DNA of 64,000 nt from Chaetoderma sp. LZ-2023a (Eukaryota; Mollusca; Caudofoveata; Chaetodermatida; Chaetodermatidae). The notes beneath the pieces are model-generated. The model was not told the DNA's origin and did not search any database. It saw nothing but the letters and a program-made list of their open reading frames with translations. This document shows, piece after piece, positions 1 through 10,840 of the stretch; the stretch's first letter is position 1, and the number at the start of each line of letters is the position of its first letter. The translations under genes were made by a program, and so were the position numbers. Location of the stretch: the NCBI GenBank assembly GCA_034401795.1, contig CM067373.1, positions 36,243,443-36,307,442 of the forward strand, read 5' to 3'.

Positions 1-337
1 CAGGTGTATTAACATTTAGGCGTGTGTGTGCACCTTGGATCATATGCTACAGGTGTATTAACATTTAAGCATGTGTGTGTGCACCTTGGATCATATGCTA
101 CAGTTGTATTAACATTTAAGCGTGTGTGTGCACCTTGGATCATATGCTACAGTTGTATTAACATTTAAGCTTATGTGTGCACCTTGGATCATACGGTACA
201 GGTGTATTAACATTTAAGCGTGTGTGTGCACCTTGGATCATATGAATCATATGGTACAGGTGTAATTACCTTTTAAGCTTGTGTGTGCACCTTGGTTCAT
301 ATGCTACAGGTGTATTAACATTTAAGCTTGTGTGTGC
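1..337. repeat. 50-bp tandem array, about 7 copies, runs off the left edge
   Basis: Units begin with CAGGTGTATTAACATTTAAG and end with CTTGGATCATATGCTA. They start near 1, 50, 101, 150, 199, 257 and 307. The unit starting at 199 is longer because the CATATG-AAT junction is partly duplicated. Units differ by a few substitutions and by the length of the internal GT run. The array begins outside the window, so its full size is unknown. Confidence 0.9.
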
Positions 338-639
338 TGCTGCTGCTCTCTTTCTCTGAAAGCGCCATATAGAACTGGTGTGATAATGATGCTTTGCAGT
401 GTGATCATGTAAAACCATTGTAGCTTGGTATTGTTCATGCCATAAGTAGTGGAGGGTTGGGGATGAATTGTATTCTAAAATGTTGTATACAATCAGATAC
501 AAGTTATTTAAAACTGTTTACTTTCTTTCCAGGATTCAAGTGTCCAAAGTGAAGTCGACACACTCCTCACCAAGTTTTCTAACTATAGAAGATAGCAGTA
601 TCTGACTATTCTGATCGGGACACTTCTTACTGCTCAATA
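338..639. other. Gap without a recognisable gene
   Basis: A short GCT run near 337-350 is followed by apparently unique sequence. Short open frames on the minus strand show no recognisable domain and no codon pattern that would mark them as exons. Confidence 0.5.
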
Positions 640-890
640 TAGTACTACTGGTATTTGGAAGTGAGCACTCAATAGAGGGATATCTAGCTACACCGCACTG
701 ATTTTTATCTAAGCTCCGCCCACTTTGTGCTGGGGTTTGAATCAATTTTATCACCTATCAACAATGCATTATAAGAATCTCAATTTCAAGGTAACTCTAT
801 GGGTAAATTGTTGAATATTTTGTAACCAATTTAATTGGAAGCAGTTGCTACTGCTTAAGGCAGCAACAGCTTCCAGTCTAATTAGTGGTA
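640..890 (+). repeat. Hairpin MITE fragment, B/E-type flank, with palindrome at about 812-888
   Basis: The left part (about 670-760) carries the TATCTAAGCTCCGCCCA segment seen in other copies near 10480 and 51130. It is followed by a stem whose arms read GTTGAATATTTTG...TTGGAAGC and GCTTCCAG...AATTAG, around a loop containing TTAAGGCAGCAAC. This is one member of the recurrent hairpin family described under findings. Confidence 0.7.
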
Positions 891-896
891 AAGAAA

Positions 897-987
897 TTGG
901 TGTACATTTTCCAACAATTTTGGGGGATGATGTTGCTGTCTACGGCAGAAACATCATCCACCAAATCTGTTGGAAAATGAACACCAG
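897..987. repeat. Second adjacent palindrome with unrelated arms
   Basis: The left arm contains GGTGTACATTTTCCAACA and GGATGATGTT. The right arm contains AACATCATCC and TGTTGGAAAATGAACACC. The arms are complementary with a few mismatches around a loop near TGTCTACGGCAG. It lies directly beside the 812-888 hairpin and has the same organisation, but its stem sequence is different. Confidence 0.75.
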
Positions 988-1237
988 TTCATTTGTAATT
1001 TAATTTGAAAATTTCGCTATCAGAGTGGTAAGGGTTAAACGGATGCTAATCTCATCTCAAATGTTTTATGGCACCAAGGGATTATGGTTTATAGATAACG
1101 TATCATTCATATCCTGTCACATTCCCGTATCTGTATCACAATTATCCACTTTGTAATATCAAGTAGATGTTGAACAGTGTTCACTGTCATTTTATCTCCT
1201 CATGCAGTAGTGTAAGTGTAAGTGCCAATGCATTATA

Positions 1238-2939
1238 GATGATAACTACGTAATCAGATCGGGAAACCAATGTCGTAGGTATTTTAGCCTGATGCTTGGT
1301 CGCAAATGTGAGACCAAAAGTCTAAAAAGAACTCGTCAGCAGTTTCGTGGACGAACACATCAAGGTTCATGTCACAAAGATCAAATCATATGTGAAAGAC
1401 ACCACAGATTTCATCAACCAACTAGAAGCATTCGGACCAACAAAACCCGGCACGCTTCTAGTAACAATGGATGTCACCTCACTGTACACAAACATACCCA
1501 ACAATGAAGGACTAAGAGCGGTGGCCAAATTCTGCAGCAAATTTGGGGTACCGGGCGATCTCTCCATCAGAGGATTACTAAATCTTCTAAAACTTGTCCT
1601 CGAATGCAATAACTTTGAGTTTAATGGCGAGCACTACCTACAGATAGGAGGAACCGCCATGGGAAGCAAGGCCGTCTGCACCTTCGCATGCATCTTCATG
1701 GCCGACTTAGAGAAAAGATTGCTGCAGACTGCACCACACCAGCCTGCACTGTATGTTAGATACATAGATGACATATTCATAATCTGGGAGCACGACAAAA
1801 CAGCCCTAGAAGAGTTTGCCACATACATGAATGAAGCTCACCAGAGCATCAAATTCACCATGGAATGCTCAGAAACACAAGTTTCTTTTTAGACACACTG
1901 GTCAAACAGACACGGGATCATTCTATCATCTTTGATCTCTATACAAAACCGACAGATACCCACGGCTACCTGCATTATGACTCAGCCCATCCCTCAAACT
2001 GCAAGGACTCGTCCCCATATGGACAACTCCTCAGGTTGAGACGCATCTGCACGCTCATAGAGGACTATGACAAAAACAGTATCCTCCTACAAGGACACTT
2101 TGAAGCACGAGGCTACCCCACAGGCATCCTGAACAAATCCAGGGCCAAAGCCAGATCACAAGACAGACAACAAATCCTCCACCCACCACCAAAAGCAACC
2201 GCCAAAACTCAAATGCAAAGACCAATCTTTGTATGTGAGTTCACCAGGACAGGCGTTTTTCTGAAGAAAACCATAAAAAAGTACTGGCCAATTCTGGAAG
2301 CCAGCAACAAATGCAGGTTAGCATTTCCAGAACCACCGCTGTTTGGATACAGGAAGAACAAAACAATCAAGGACACGATTGTCAGGGCCAAACTCCCAAC
2401 AGAGCACGCCCCTGTAATGCACAGAAACCCATTTATCGCATGCAAAACAAAAAACTACCGCCTGCCACAGGATGGAGAAAAACAGATTCTTCACAAGCTC
2501 CCACACGGGCCTGACCTACAAGGCCAAAATCATAGGTAACTGCCAAACTAGAAACATCATCTACCTCCTAACTTGTAGCAAATGCAACAAACAATACGTG
2601 GGAGAATCCCTGCGCACCTTTAAGATCCGAATTCAGGAACACCTGAGATCTATATCAAACCTCCACAAAAGTGAGAGATACGACACCCCAGTCGCCAGGC
2701 ATTTCAACAAACCTGGACACTCACGAACAGACGTGCAGTTCAGAATCATACAGGTTCTCTCATCAGACCCTGATGATGAAAACTCCACACCATGGAGGAG
2801 ACAAAAGGAATGCCATTGGATACACCAGCTCCACCTGATGGAACCTATAGGCATCAATCTAGCAGGTTAGGGAACACCCTTTACCTGGACCAACACGCCC
2901 ACTATAGGCGGACACGCCCAGTACGTTGTTATTACACAC
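1238..2939 (+). mobile_element. Penelope-like retroelement, 5'-truncated
   Basis: A 1.7-kb insertion bounded by the direct repeat GCCAATGCATTATA (1224-1237 and 2940-2953), which I read as its target-site duplication. It encodes the C-terminal part of a Penelope-type reverse transcriptase followed by a GIY-YIG endonuclease. The order RT then GIY-YIG is diagnostic of the class. The first third of the protein is missing, as is usual for 5'-truncated copies. The 80 bases before the coding part contain a small hairpin (TTGGTC/GACCAA, about 1296-1317). Confidence 0.88.
1326..2870 (+). pseudogene. Penelope RT + GIY-YIG endonuclease remnant
   Basis: In the class, the protein copies its RNA into DNA at a nick made by its GIY-YIG domain. 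Visible parts in order: RT motif A region VTMDVTSLYTNIP (about 1466-1504), GTAMGSK (about 1651), catalytic YIDDIF (about 1762), the Penelope-typical LYTKPTDTHGYLHYDSAHP (about 1939-1995), and a GIY-YIG domain with IIYLLTCSKCNKQYVGES (about 2554-2610), RIQEH and the tail SDPDDENSTPWRRQKE. The reading frame changes twice, near 1870-1895 and near 2490-2540, so this copy is dead. The N-terminus is truncated and no natural start is present. It ends at a TAG at 2868-2870. It is related to the fragment at 18270-18797, but diverged from it. Confidence 0.88.
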
Positions 2940-3338
2940 GCCAATGCATTATATTCTTTATTATGTAATACTCATCTTGTTGAATATTTTTTAACTAATT
3001 TGACGGGAAGGCAGCAACAACTTCCCGTCAAATTAGTTTTAAAATATTCAACAGCTTACCTGTATGGTTGCTTTTGCACCACATTGCCAAACTATAGCCG
3101 GCACCTCTATGACTGTGCATATATACCGAGGCAGACACACTAGGCTTTTTCTGATTGGTTGAAAAGTAAATCATGACAGCCATCATAGGGTGTAGAAATA
3201 TACCAACATTTAGCTACTAAAGCCTGAATATCTTTCTTTAGCAGGATGATAAAAAGCTTAAAATTACCTGCATAGTTTATTTGTGCCATATTAGATCATC
3301 TGAATAGCTATCAAGAGATGAGGTTAGTTATCCTTTAA

Positions 3339-3592
3339 CTTGTAAATTGTCAAGCAATATACAATTTAGACAACTACTTTCAGACCTTTGTACATGTCGT
3401 GATTGACCTACATTATTTGATTGCGACATCAGTTAACAAGTGACATATTTTGATTATGATGTCAGATACTTGAGTGACAGATTGGGTCACTCTAGTGAAA
3501 CCATTATGTAGATAATTATACATTGTTAGTATAGTCATTTATGCAGTGTATATCTCTATATATGTCTGTCTGTGATGCTACTATTATCTCTC

Positions 3593-3669
<77 letters not shown>

Positions 3670-4118
3670 GTGGATGCAAGAATGTTCTAAAAGTGGATAT
3701 ATGCGATGATGCTGAGAGGAAAAGGGCATGAGTGTAGTCCTGAAAAATATTTTGTAATTAAAAATGTAACTTTCCTGTATGGAGGAAATGTAACCGGCTC
3801 CGAATCTTGCCCACCCACCCCACCCTACCATGTCATTATCCTGAGTCTGGAAAAAAGTATAGAACTTTAATAAACCCATACCAGGCCTTGAAATGCATGG
3901 AAAATTCCACAAGTTGCTTCCCTAGTTTGGAAAAATTATGGAAAATTGAAATATTGTCAATTGTGATTCTAACTTTTTCATAGAATGTAGATAATATTTG
4001 AAGTATTACAGATCTCGACAATTAATTAAAGGTTATGACATTGTTCTGCAATATCTTAGCATTTTCAACTGTCTGCTGATTATAGACATCATGAAATAGG
4101 CCGGGAAATTGATCAATG
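3339..4118. other. Intergenic, includes hairpin-MITE tail and (CT)n
   Basis: Around 3420-3500 there is a tail segment (GATTATGATGTCAGATACTTG, then GAGTGACAG) shared with the E-type repeats at 10450 and 51112. The rest apart from the CT microsatellite looks unique. No exon can be supported. Confidence 0.5.
3586..3666. repeat. (CT)n microsatellite
   Basis: Nearly pure CT dinucleotide over about 75 bases, with one TATC interruption near 3598. Open frames crossing it (an RERERE peptide on the minus strand) are artefacts of the repeat. Confidence 0.97.
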
Positions 4119-5826
4119 GACCTTTCCAGTTTTAGCTATGCCCTGCCCATCTCTATCTAAGCTCCACTCACACCTCGCTCATGTTGGGATTGATCGATCC
4201 CTGAACTCCCTGACTATCAATTTTGAGAAAAATATACAGGTAAGCTGTTAAATATTTTGAAACTAATTTGATTGGGTGTTGGTGCTGCCTCTGACAGCAA
4301 CAGCGCCCATTCAAATTAGATTCAAAATATTCAACAGAATGTATTAAAGACTTACAATTCGTACAACAAGGCTTAGTCCGTCTCCAATTAAGCGTTTGTG
4401 CAGTGTTCCTCATTTGCGTCCTTTTGCGCGTATAGGTGCATAAAATCTGTCCTGGGATGCATAAAGTTGGACCCCAAGCGTCCCAACGGACGCACAGAAA
4501 ATTTGGTACAAAAATTGGTGCATCGCAAGTTTCTAATGTTTTTCCGGGAATTGTGTATGAATTGCGGCCATTTGTATTTGTCCAGATAATTATCGACAAT
4601 TTTTGTCAATTGGTTCCCGTTTGAAGACTATTCTAAAGTAGTTAGCATGAGGAACCAGCTACTACTCAGGACTTCGTCAGTGATTCTGATCAATTTTTTT
4701 CCGCTCTTCATGCAATACCGAGAATCAGGAACTGGGAACTCATTATACTGAACACGGAACTCGTGACCTACTCGTTAAGTCTCATCGCTAACTCAGAATT
4801 TGTCACAAGATGCATATTAAAAGAACCTGTTAGAGTTAGAATAACATGATTTTATCATGACCACTAGATATTTTACTGTTTGACAGCATCTAGAATATAG
4901 GGCATGTTTTTTACGCGTCGGCGAGTGTGCCATTCTTTTGTTGTAGATCATATATTTTTCCTGTAAATCTCTATTCGGCAGATCACGCTGTTTTGGTAGT
5001 TTGTAAAAAGTAAAATGTGAAAGCAACCATTTATGAAAGACCAAACGTCCTCAGGGAATTCCCGTAGCCCAATAATATGTGAAACTCTACAAACAAATGT
5101 TGCGGCACAACACTGTATTAACCCTCTGGCTACTATGGAACTACAAAAAGATAGATATTTTATCGTCGTGAGCAGTAATGCCAAGTTACTATTTGCTTAA
5201 AGAGTGAGATACCCGACAAGTTAACTTCATTTCATTTTGGAAATTCCTCTCATATACTAGAGCACATCGCAAACGAGTAAAACAGAAAGGTATGATAAAA
5301 TTTCAATGTATAAATTTACAATTATTTATCCAACCTTATTCATATGACATAGCTTTGTTGAGTAATATAGTTAAAACAGTGATTTTTATTTTAAAACATG
5401 ATATTGTAATGTATAGGGATATAGTGTTCTATGATGTGAAACTATATCACTGTTTGAATATAAATCACTATTTTAACACTATATTACTAGCTTAATAAAT
5501 ATACTATATTATTCAGCAGTCCTATGAACGTGATTCGATTAAATAATCGTTTTATTATACATTATCGTCTTGTTTTAGGAGTCACAGTTTACTTCATCGA
5601 AATTTCCCCCCCCCCCCTGCGATTTCAGCTGGGACCCCCAGATTTTGGCTTGGGACATCCAGATTTTGGCTTGGGACATCCAAATTTCAAAGTAAGGGGT
5701 TCCATGGGGAACACTGCATTCGTGGCATATTTATCTACGCCATTCATGGAATCATTGATTATGACGTCATCCTACACGTCACATACTTGATTATGTCGTG
5801 ATACGATGGATGGATAATTGGAAAAG
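4119..5826 (+). repeat. MITE-B copy, split by a hAT-like insertion
   Basis: The left part (4119-4400) starts with CCTTTCCAGTTTTAGCTATG and contains the palindrome at about 4245-4337. The right part (5717-5826) carries CATTGATTATGACGTCATCC and ends near TGGATAATTGGAAAAGT. Both parts line up in order with the unbroken copy at 10021-10398. Confidence 0.78.
4401..5716. mobile_element. hAT-like non-autonomous element, about 1.3 kb
   Basis: The ends are inverted: left CAGTGTTCCTCAT, right ATGGGGAACACTG (12 of 13 positions match after complementing). The flanking octamers CGTTTGTG and CATTCGTG are a slightly diverged 8-bp target duplication, and the unbroken MITE-B copy shows a single TTCGTG at this point. 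CAG-starting termini with 8-bp duplications are typical of hAT elements. No transposase-like coding sequence is visible inside. Internal features include an inverted pair near 5360-5390 and 5463-5490. Confidence 0.65.
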
Positions 5827-5999
5827 TACATTAAGTCTGGACAAAGTATGGAATGTCATTCTGCAGGTGCATGAATATTACCAACAGTAAAAATTAACCA
5901 ATCATGTTTTATATAGCTTAATCTTTATATATTTAATCCCCTCAAAATGTCTTTATAATAATGTTCTGTGGCTATACATGTATATGTAGTGGGCATTTC

Positions 6000-6238
6000 T
6001 TAACCCTTTAAAACCCATATAAGCCAAAAATGGCCTCTGTAGTCATCTTGAGAAATGTCCATTTGCAGACCGAGAGAAGACTCTTTTTGAATATTTACCA
6101 CTGGAATGACTGGCTCGATAACCGAGCCAGTCATTCCAGTGGTAAATTTTCAAAAATAGTCTTCTCTTGGTCTGCAAATGGATATTTTCTATCAGAAAAT
6201 TGAAATTATCTTGAACAATTCGTGGGGTTAAAGGGCTA
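6000..6238. repeat. MITE-D copy with long palindrome
   Basis: Flanked by TTAACCCTTTAA-like ends. The central palindrome (about 6058-6180) has arms of nearly 60 bases running from CCATTTGCAGACC to GAATGACTGGCTCG on the left and back from CGAGCCAGTCATTCC to GGTCTGCAAATGG on the right, with an ATAAC loop. Related copies lie at 34623, 35405, 36088, 48786, 49303, 57236, 62200 and 62925. Confidence 0.85.
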
Positions 6239-7529
6239 ATTGTGTACAGGTGACGTGTATTAATACTTGTCTAGTGGAATATTTGTTATATATCTCAGTA
6301 CAGTCTATTATGTAGTAATGGTTTATTAGATTGTATCTTAACACTCAGTACTACAGCACAGATACAGTAACTGCATTAAACCTAGATAGTGGTCAACATC
6401 TTTTGTTTTCAACAATTTCCAAGTTGAAGTTTATGGATATCAATTTAACGGAAAACATGCGGATTGCTGTTAAGTTTTTGGAAATAATTAGAATGGAAGC
6501 TGTTGCTGTCCTGTGTTTTAAGTTATTTTTAAAAGATTCGACAGAATATTGTACATTGTAATAATAATTTGAGTGCAATCCTAAAGGAATGCGCTTACCG
6601 GTAAGTATTCTGAAGTCACATGTGTATTTTGGACACATTAGACTAGTGTGTATAATATGGAATAGCTTTAGATCTGAAACAATAGTAGGCCCTTCTGGCC
6701 GCTCAAGATTTGGCAAGAAAATTAAAATTCTCGCTTAGTGAATGTTGAGTTACAGATCAAGAGAAGATGTATTTCAAATTTAGCACATAATTATCTGTGT
6801 CCTCTTGGCCCTCAAATGGACATTTGCACAAGACGAGAGCAACGGCCTGTTTTGACCAGCTTGACCATTCAAGGGTTAAAAGTATGTAAGTATCATGCTC
6901 CATCATTGGAAAATCATGTCAACCATTCTATATGGAGATTCAAATTAATTATTTACAAGCAGGCTAACACTAGTTGCTAGTCCTTGCGCGCTCGGACATG
7001 CATCTTTATAAATTAATGTGTAATAGCTTGTTAATATCTTGTTACACTGCCTACAGAATAAGATATGGCTTATGTGATTGTATAAAAATATTTTTTTCTA
7101 CTCTGAACTTGTATATATATATTGTTTATAATTATATGGTATAAGAAAGGTGTTTTTATTTACTTTTGTAACTCTATTCACAAACTATCTATGAGTATCG
7201 GTATAAGATGTTTTTTATTTACTTATTTGAAATATTTACATATATATTTATTTGAGATTTCAGTATTTGTTATAGTCAATTATCTCCATTATTATTAAGC
7301 ACTCTATTCATTATCTCCATGGCGATAATGGTCCGCACATTCTCATTGGTCAAGGATCTTAACGGAAACTAATTGTCCAATAGAATTGCGAGCTACATTA
7401 TCCTAAGAAAAGTAGAGATGATGAACAAAATGATGATCGGATGACTAAGATAATAAAGTATTATTAATTTCACAGAGTTTAAATTTTAGAAATATTTGTG
7501 CACAGTGATAAGAATGCATTTATATATTA
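6239..7529. other. Intergenic, degenerate hairpin and MITE-D remnants
   Basis: Around 6395-6560 there is a heavily decayed hairpin-family copy (TTCAACAATTTCC ... GGAAGCTGTTGCTGTCC). Around 6755-6885 there is a diverged MITE-D segment ending GACCATTCAAGGGTTAAAAG. The remainder (6890-7520) is AT-rich and shows nothing I recognise. Confidence 0.45.
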
Positions 7530-8254
7530 TTAGCTCACCTGGCCAGAATTGCCAAGTGAGCTTATGCAATGGCAACCATCCGTTGTCTGTATGTCGTCTG
7601 TCGTCCATCATCTGTCATCCGTCAACCTTTTCTTTAAACGACTTCTTCTCAAGAACCACTGGGCCGATTTCAATTATGTTTGGCAGGAAACATCCATAGG
7701 GCATAGAGATTCAAGTTTGTTCAAACGAAGCGATCGGCCCAAATCCAAGATGGGTGCTGGCCAAAATGGCCGATTTTTAGAAACACTTTAAAAAATCTCT
7801 GAAACCGCTGGAGGAATTGATTCAATACTCATAACACATCATCTATGGCAATGTTAGACCCAAGTTTGTTCAAGCCAACCGTATTGGCATATTTGCTTGG
7901 CGGCTATCTTGGATGACCTAGTTTTTGTGAAAATGACCTCCCGAAGCACTGAAGGGATAGAGCTGAAATTTTGTAAATATGCTTAGGGACCAAGGGCCAT
8001 TCAAATTTGTTCAAAGCAATTTTGTACGTTAAAAAACATGGCCGGTATCAACCAATCAAAATTTAGCATTTGTTGGTCATATGGTTTTTTGTATTTGATG
8101 TATTTTAATGGCGAAAATTGCTCTATATATGCTTATCAGGGTGGCGAGGTCTAATATGCCACTTTCGAGACGGTCGGATAAACGGTTTTCCTGCCATCTT
8201 GGTTTGTTTTCCCGCCATAGTCTTCCATAGTAAAGCAATGGGGAATTCTTTAAA

Positions 8255-8286
<32 letters not shown>

Positions 8287-9911
8287 CAATTATATTTGGG
8301 AAGAAGCATTCATAGGGCATAGAGATATAAGTTTGTTCAAACGAAGTGGATCGGTCAAAATCCAAGATGGCCGCCGGCCAAAATGGCCGATTTTTAGAAA
8401 CACTAAAAAATCTTCTCCGAAACCGCAAGAGGAATTGATTCAATACTCATAGCACATCATCTATGGCAATGTTAGACCCAAGTTTGTTCAAGCCAACCTT
8501 ATTGGCGTATTTGCTTGGCGGCCATCTTGGATGACGTAGTTTTCCCCAAAACGAGTTCTCCCGAACCGCTGAAGGGATAGAGCTGAAATTTATTAAATAT
8601 GCTTATGGACCAAAGGCCATTCAAATTTGTTCAAAGGAATTTTCGTATGTTAAAAAACATGGCCGGCATCAACCAATCAAAAAGTAGCATTTGTTGGTCA
8701 TATTGGGTTTTTTTGTATTTGATGTATTTTAATGGCGAAAATTGCTCTATATATGCTTATCAGGGTGGCGAGGTGTAATATGCGACTTTTGAGACTGTCG
8801 GATAAATGGTTTGGCTACCATCTTGGTTTGTTTTCCCGCCATAGACCCCCATAGTAAAGCAATGGGCCCATAGTAAAGCAATGGAGAATTCTTTAAACAA
8901 CTTCTTCTCAAGAACCACTAGGCCCATTTCAATTATATTTGGGAAGAAGCATTCATAGGGCATAGATATTCAAGTTTGTTCAAATGAAGCCGGTCGGACA
9001 ATTTGGGCGGCGGCCATCTTGGATGTTGGCCGATTTTTTGAAAACTCATTAAATAAGATCTAGGGCAACAGCTGAAACAAGTTTGTTCAAGAGAACTTGA
9101 TTGGCCAAATAGTTCAGCGGCCATCTTGGATGACCTAGTTTTTTCAAAAACGACTCCTTCAGAACTGCTGGAAGGATCAGGCTGAAATTTGGGAGATTTG
9201 ATTAGGGCCTAAGGGCCATTAAAATTTGTTCAAAGGAAGTTGATCCATCAAAAAATATGGCTGCCGTAGCCCAATCAAAATGTAGCATGTTTGGTGGCCA
9301 TATTGAATTTTTTTATTTTGATGAATCTTGAAGCCGAAATTGATTTTATATATGTGTTTGTGCATTCTGATTTCAGATTTGCCATTTTCGAAACTGTCGG
9401 ATAAACGTTTTAGTGGCCATCATGGGTCATTTTCCAACTAGAAACTCCCATGTACTAAAGCAATAGGAAATTTCAAGTGTATTTGGCAGAAAACATACTT
9501 AGGGCATAGAGATGCACGTTTGTTCAAATGAAGCTGGTCTGTAATTTACCTGGCAGCCATCCTGGATTCAAAACTCATGACAGGTTATTTATGGAAACAG
9601 CTGAATCCAGTTTGTTCAATGGAACTTGATTGTCTAATGCTTTAGTAGTCATCTTGGATGCCCTGGTTTTCATGAAAACAACATCGTATCCAGAATCGCT
9701 GAACAGATTGGGCTGAAATTTGGGAGATATGATAAGGGACTAAGCGCCGTTAAGTTTTGTTCAAAAGTAGTTGATACATAAAGAAACATGGCTTCTGTTT
9801 TCTTGTTATAAATCTGCTCAACTCTGTAGGGTTCTACTTATTGTTGATGGCCTTTCTGGTTGAAATGCCTATGATGCAGGTGAGCGATATAGGCCCCTTG
9901 GGCCTCTTGTT
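7530..9911 (+). mobile_element. MR repeat copy 1 (mollusc-type long non-coding element)
   Basis: The left end reads TAGCTCACCTGGCCAGAATT followed by GCCAAGTGAGCTTATGC, which folds on itself. The right end reads CAGGTGAGCGATATAGG, then CCCCTTGGGCCTCTTGTT, a short terminal hairpin. Inside are at least three tandem modules of about 600-640 bp, each starting near CGACTTCTTCTCAAGAACCA (7640, 8252) or its variant (near 8900) and containing GGCCGCCGGCC/AAAATGGCCGA. No coding potential. The end hairpins, central tandem modules and absence of a clear duplication resemble Helentron-type non-autonomous elements, but this is a resemblance only. Confidence 0.75.
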
Positions 9912-10020
9912 ATTTAATGAGGTGAAATTCTCATTATACCGCATGAAAGTTGAGGTATATATCAATCACTTTGTATGCGTGTCCATCTAATCTGCATAAT
10001 CCAGATCAGTTTAGCAATGA

Positions 10021-10398
10021 ACCTTTCCAGTTTTAGCTATACCCCGTCCATCTCTAGCTAAGCTCCACCCACACCTCACTTGTGTTAGGATCGATCGATT
10101 TCTGTACTCACTATCAATTTTATAGTTAAGCTGTTTAATATTTTGGAACTAATTTGACTGGGTGCTGCCTATGGCAGCGACAGCACCCAGTCAAATTAGT
10201 TTCAAAATGTTCAGCAGCATATTTATTGAATAGTAAATATTTAAATACAATTCGTACAACAACACTTAGTCTGTCACGAATTATGTGTTTCGTGACATAC
10301 TTATCTATGTCATTCATGACATCATTGATTATGATGTCATTCTACACGTCACATAGTTGATTATGGCATCATATGATGGATGGATAAACTGGAAAGGT
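10021..10398 (+). mobile_element. MITE-B, complete copy with 13-bp perfect TIRs
   Basis: The left terminus ACCTTTCCAGTTT and right terminus AAACTGGAAAGGT are exact inverted complements. Length is 378 bp. The internal palindrome (about 10128-10215) has stems GACTGGGTGCTG/CAGCACCCAGTC. The right third contains two palindromic TCATGACAT/ATGATGTCAT-type motifs. This is the reference copy for family B in the window. Confidence 0.85.
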
Positions 10399-10434
10399 CT
10401 GTTGTCTCATTACAGTCTGTCATCCACCTAGACA

Positions 10435-10840
10435 CCATGTGATACCCACGAACTAGAGGTATTGAAGTATCCATTTCTAGCTAAGCTCGGCCCATTTCTA
10501 GCTAAGCTCCGTCCACTGTTTGCGCGTGTTAGAATTAATTTATATACTTTGAATCCTGAATTCTCAGAATCTCGACCGGTAAACTTGAATATTTTAAAAC
10601 TAATTTGACTGGTTGCTGTCCATTTCATGCTGCCTAGTCACATTATTTAAAAAAAAAATTTAAAAACATTTATTAAACAGTAAAGACATACAATTTGTAC
10701 ACTTGACAGACTTTTCAATGTTCTTGACAGAGCTAGGTACGTCACTATGTATTGTGACGTTGGCCTACATGTGACGGCCCACATAATTGAGTGACGTCAT
10801 ATACTTGAGTGACAGTTTGTATCCATATGTTGAGTTAACC
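10435..10840 (+). repeat. Type-E hairpin repeat
   Basis: It shares the order of parts with 51112-51625: a CCATTTCTAGCTAAGCTC block, the hairpin half GAATATTTTAAAACTAATTTG, and a tail with TGACGTCATATACTTGAGTG. The hairpin's right arm is eroded and contains an A-run at about 10650. Confidence 0.6.

Larger units (their letters stand above)
1035..3338 (+). repeat. MITE-A copy, split by a Penelope-like insertion
   Basis: The two halves, 1035-1237 and 2940-3338, align to the left and right parts of the uninterrupted copy at 20524-21130. The ends are inverted repeats: left TTAAACGGATGCTAATCTCA, right TGAGGTTAGTTATCCTTTAA. TTAA at both edges is consistent with a TTAA-target DNA transposon derivative such as a piggyBac-like MITE, which is inference. 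The right half carries the central palindrome at about 2978-3053. Confidence 0.85.

Noticed and set aside
2766-2785. CTGATGATGAAAAC string resembling a hammerhead core
   Set aside because: It lies in the conserved SDPDDENS coding part of the Penelope endonuclease and lacks matching stems. CTGATGAG strings near 40866 and 43245 likewise fall in protein-like sequence.
5292-5790. Small open frames at 5292-5495 and 5524-5790
   Set aside because: They lie within or across the end of the hAT-like element and contain no domain. The second runs through the element's terminal repeat.
7530-9911. Peptides in the MR repeats such as NHWADFN-VWQE
   Set aside because: They recur in every module and on both strands with stops and shifts, with no sign of codon-level conservation.
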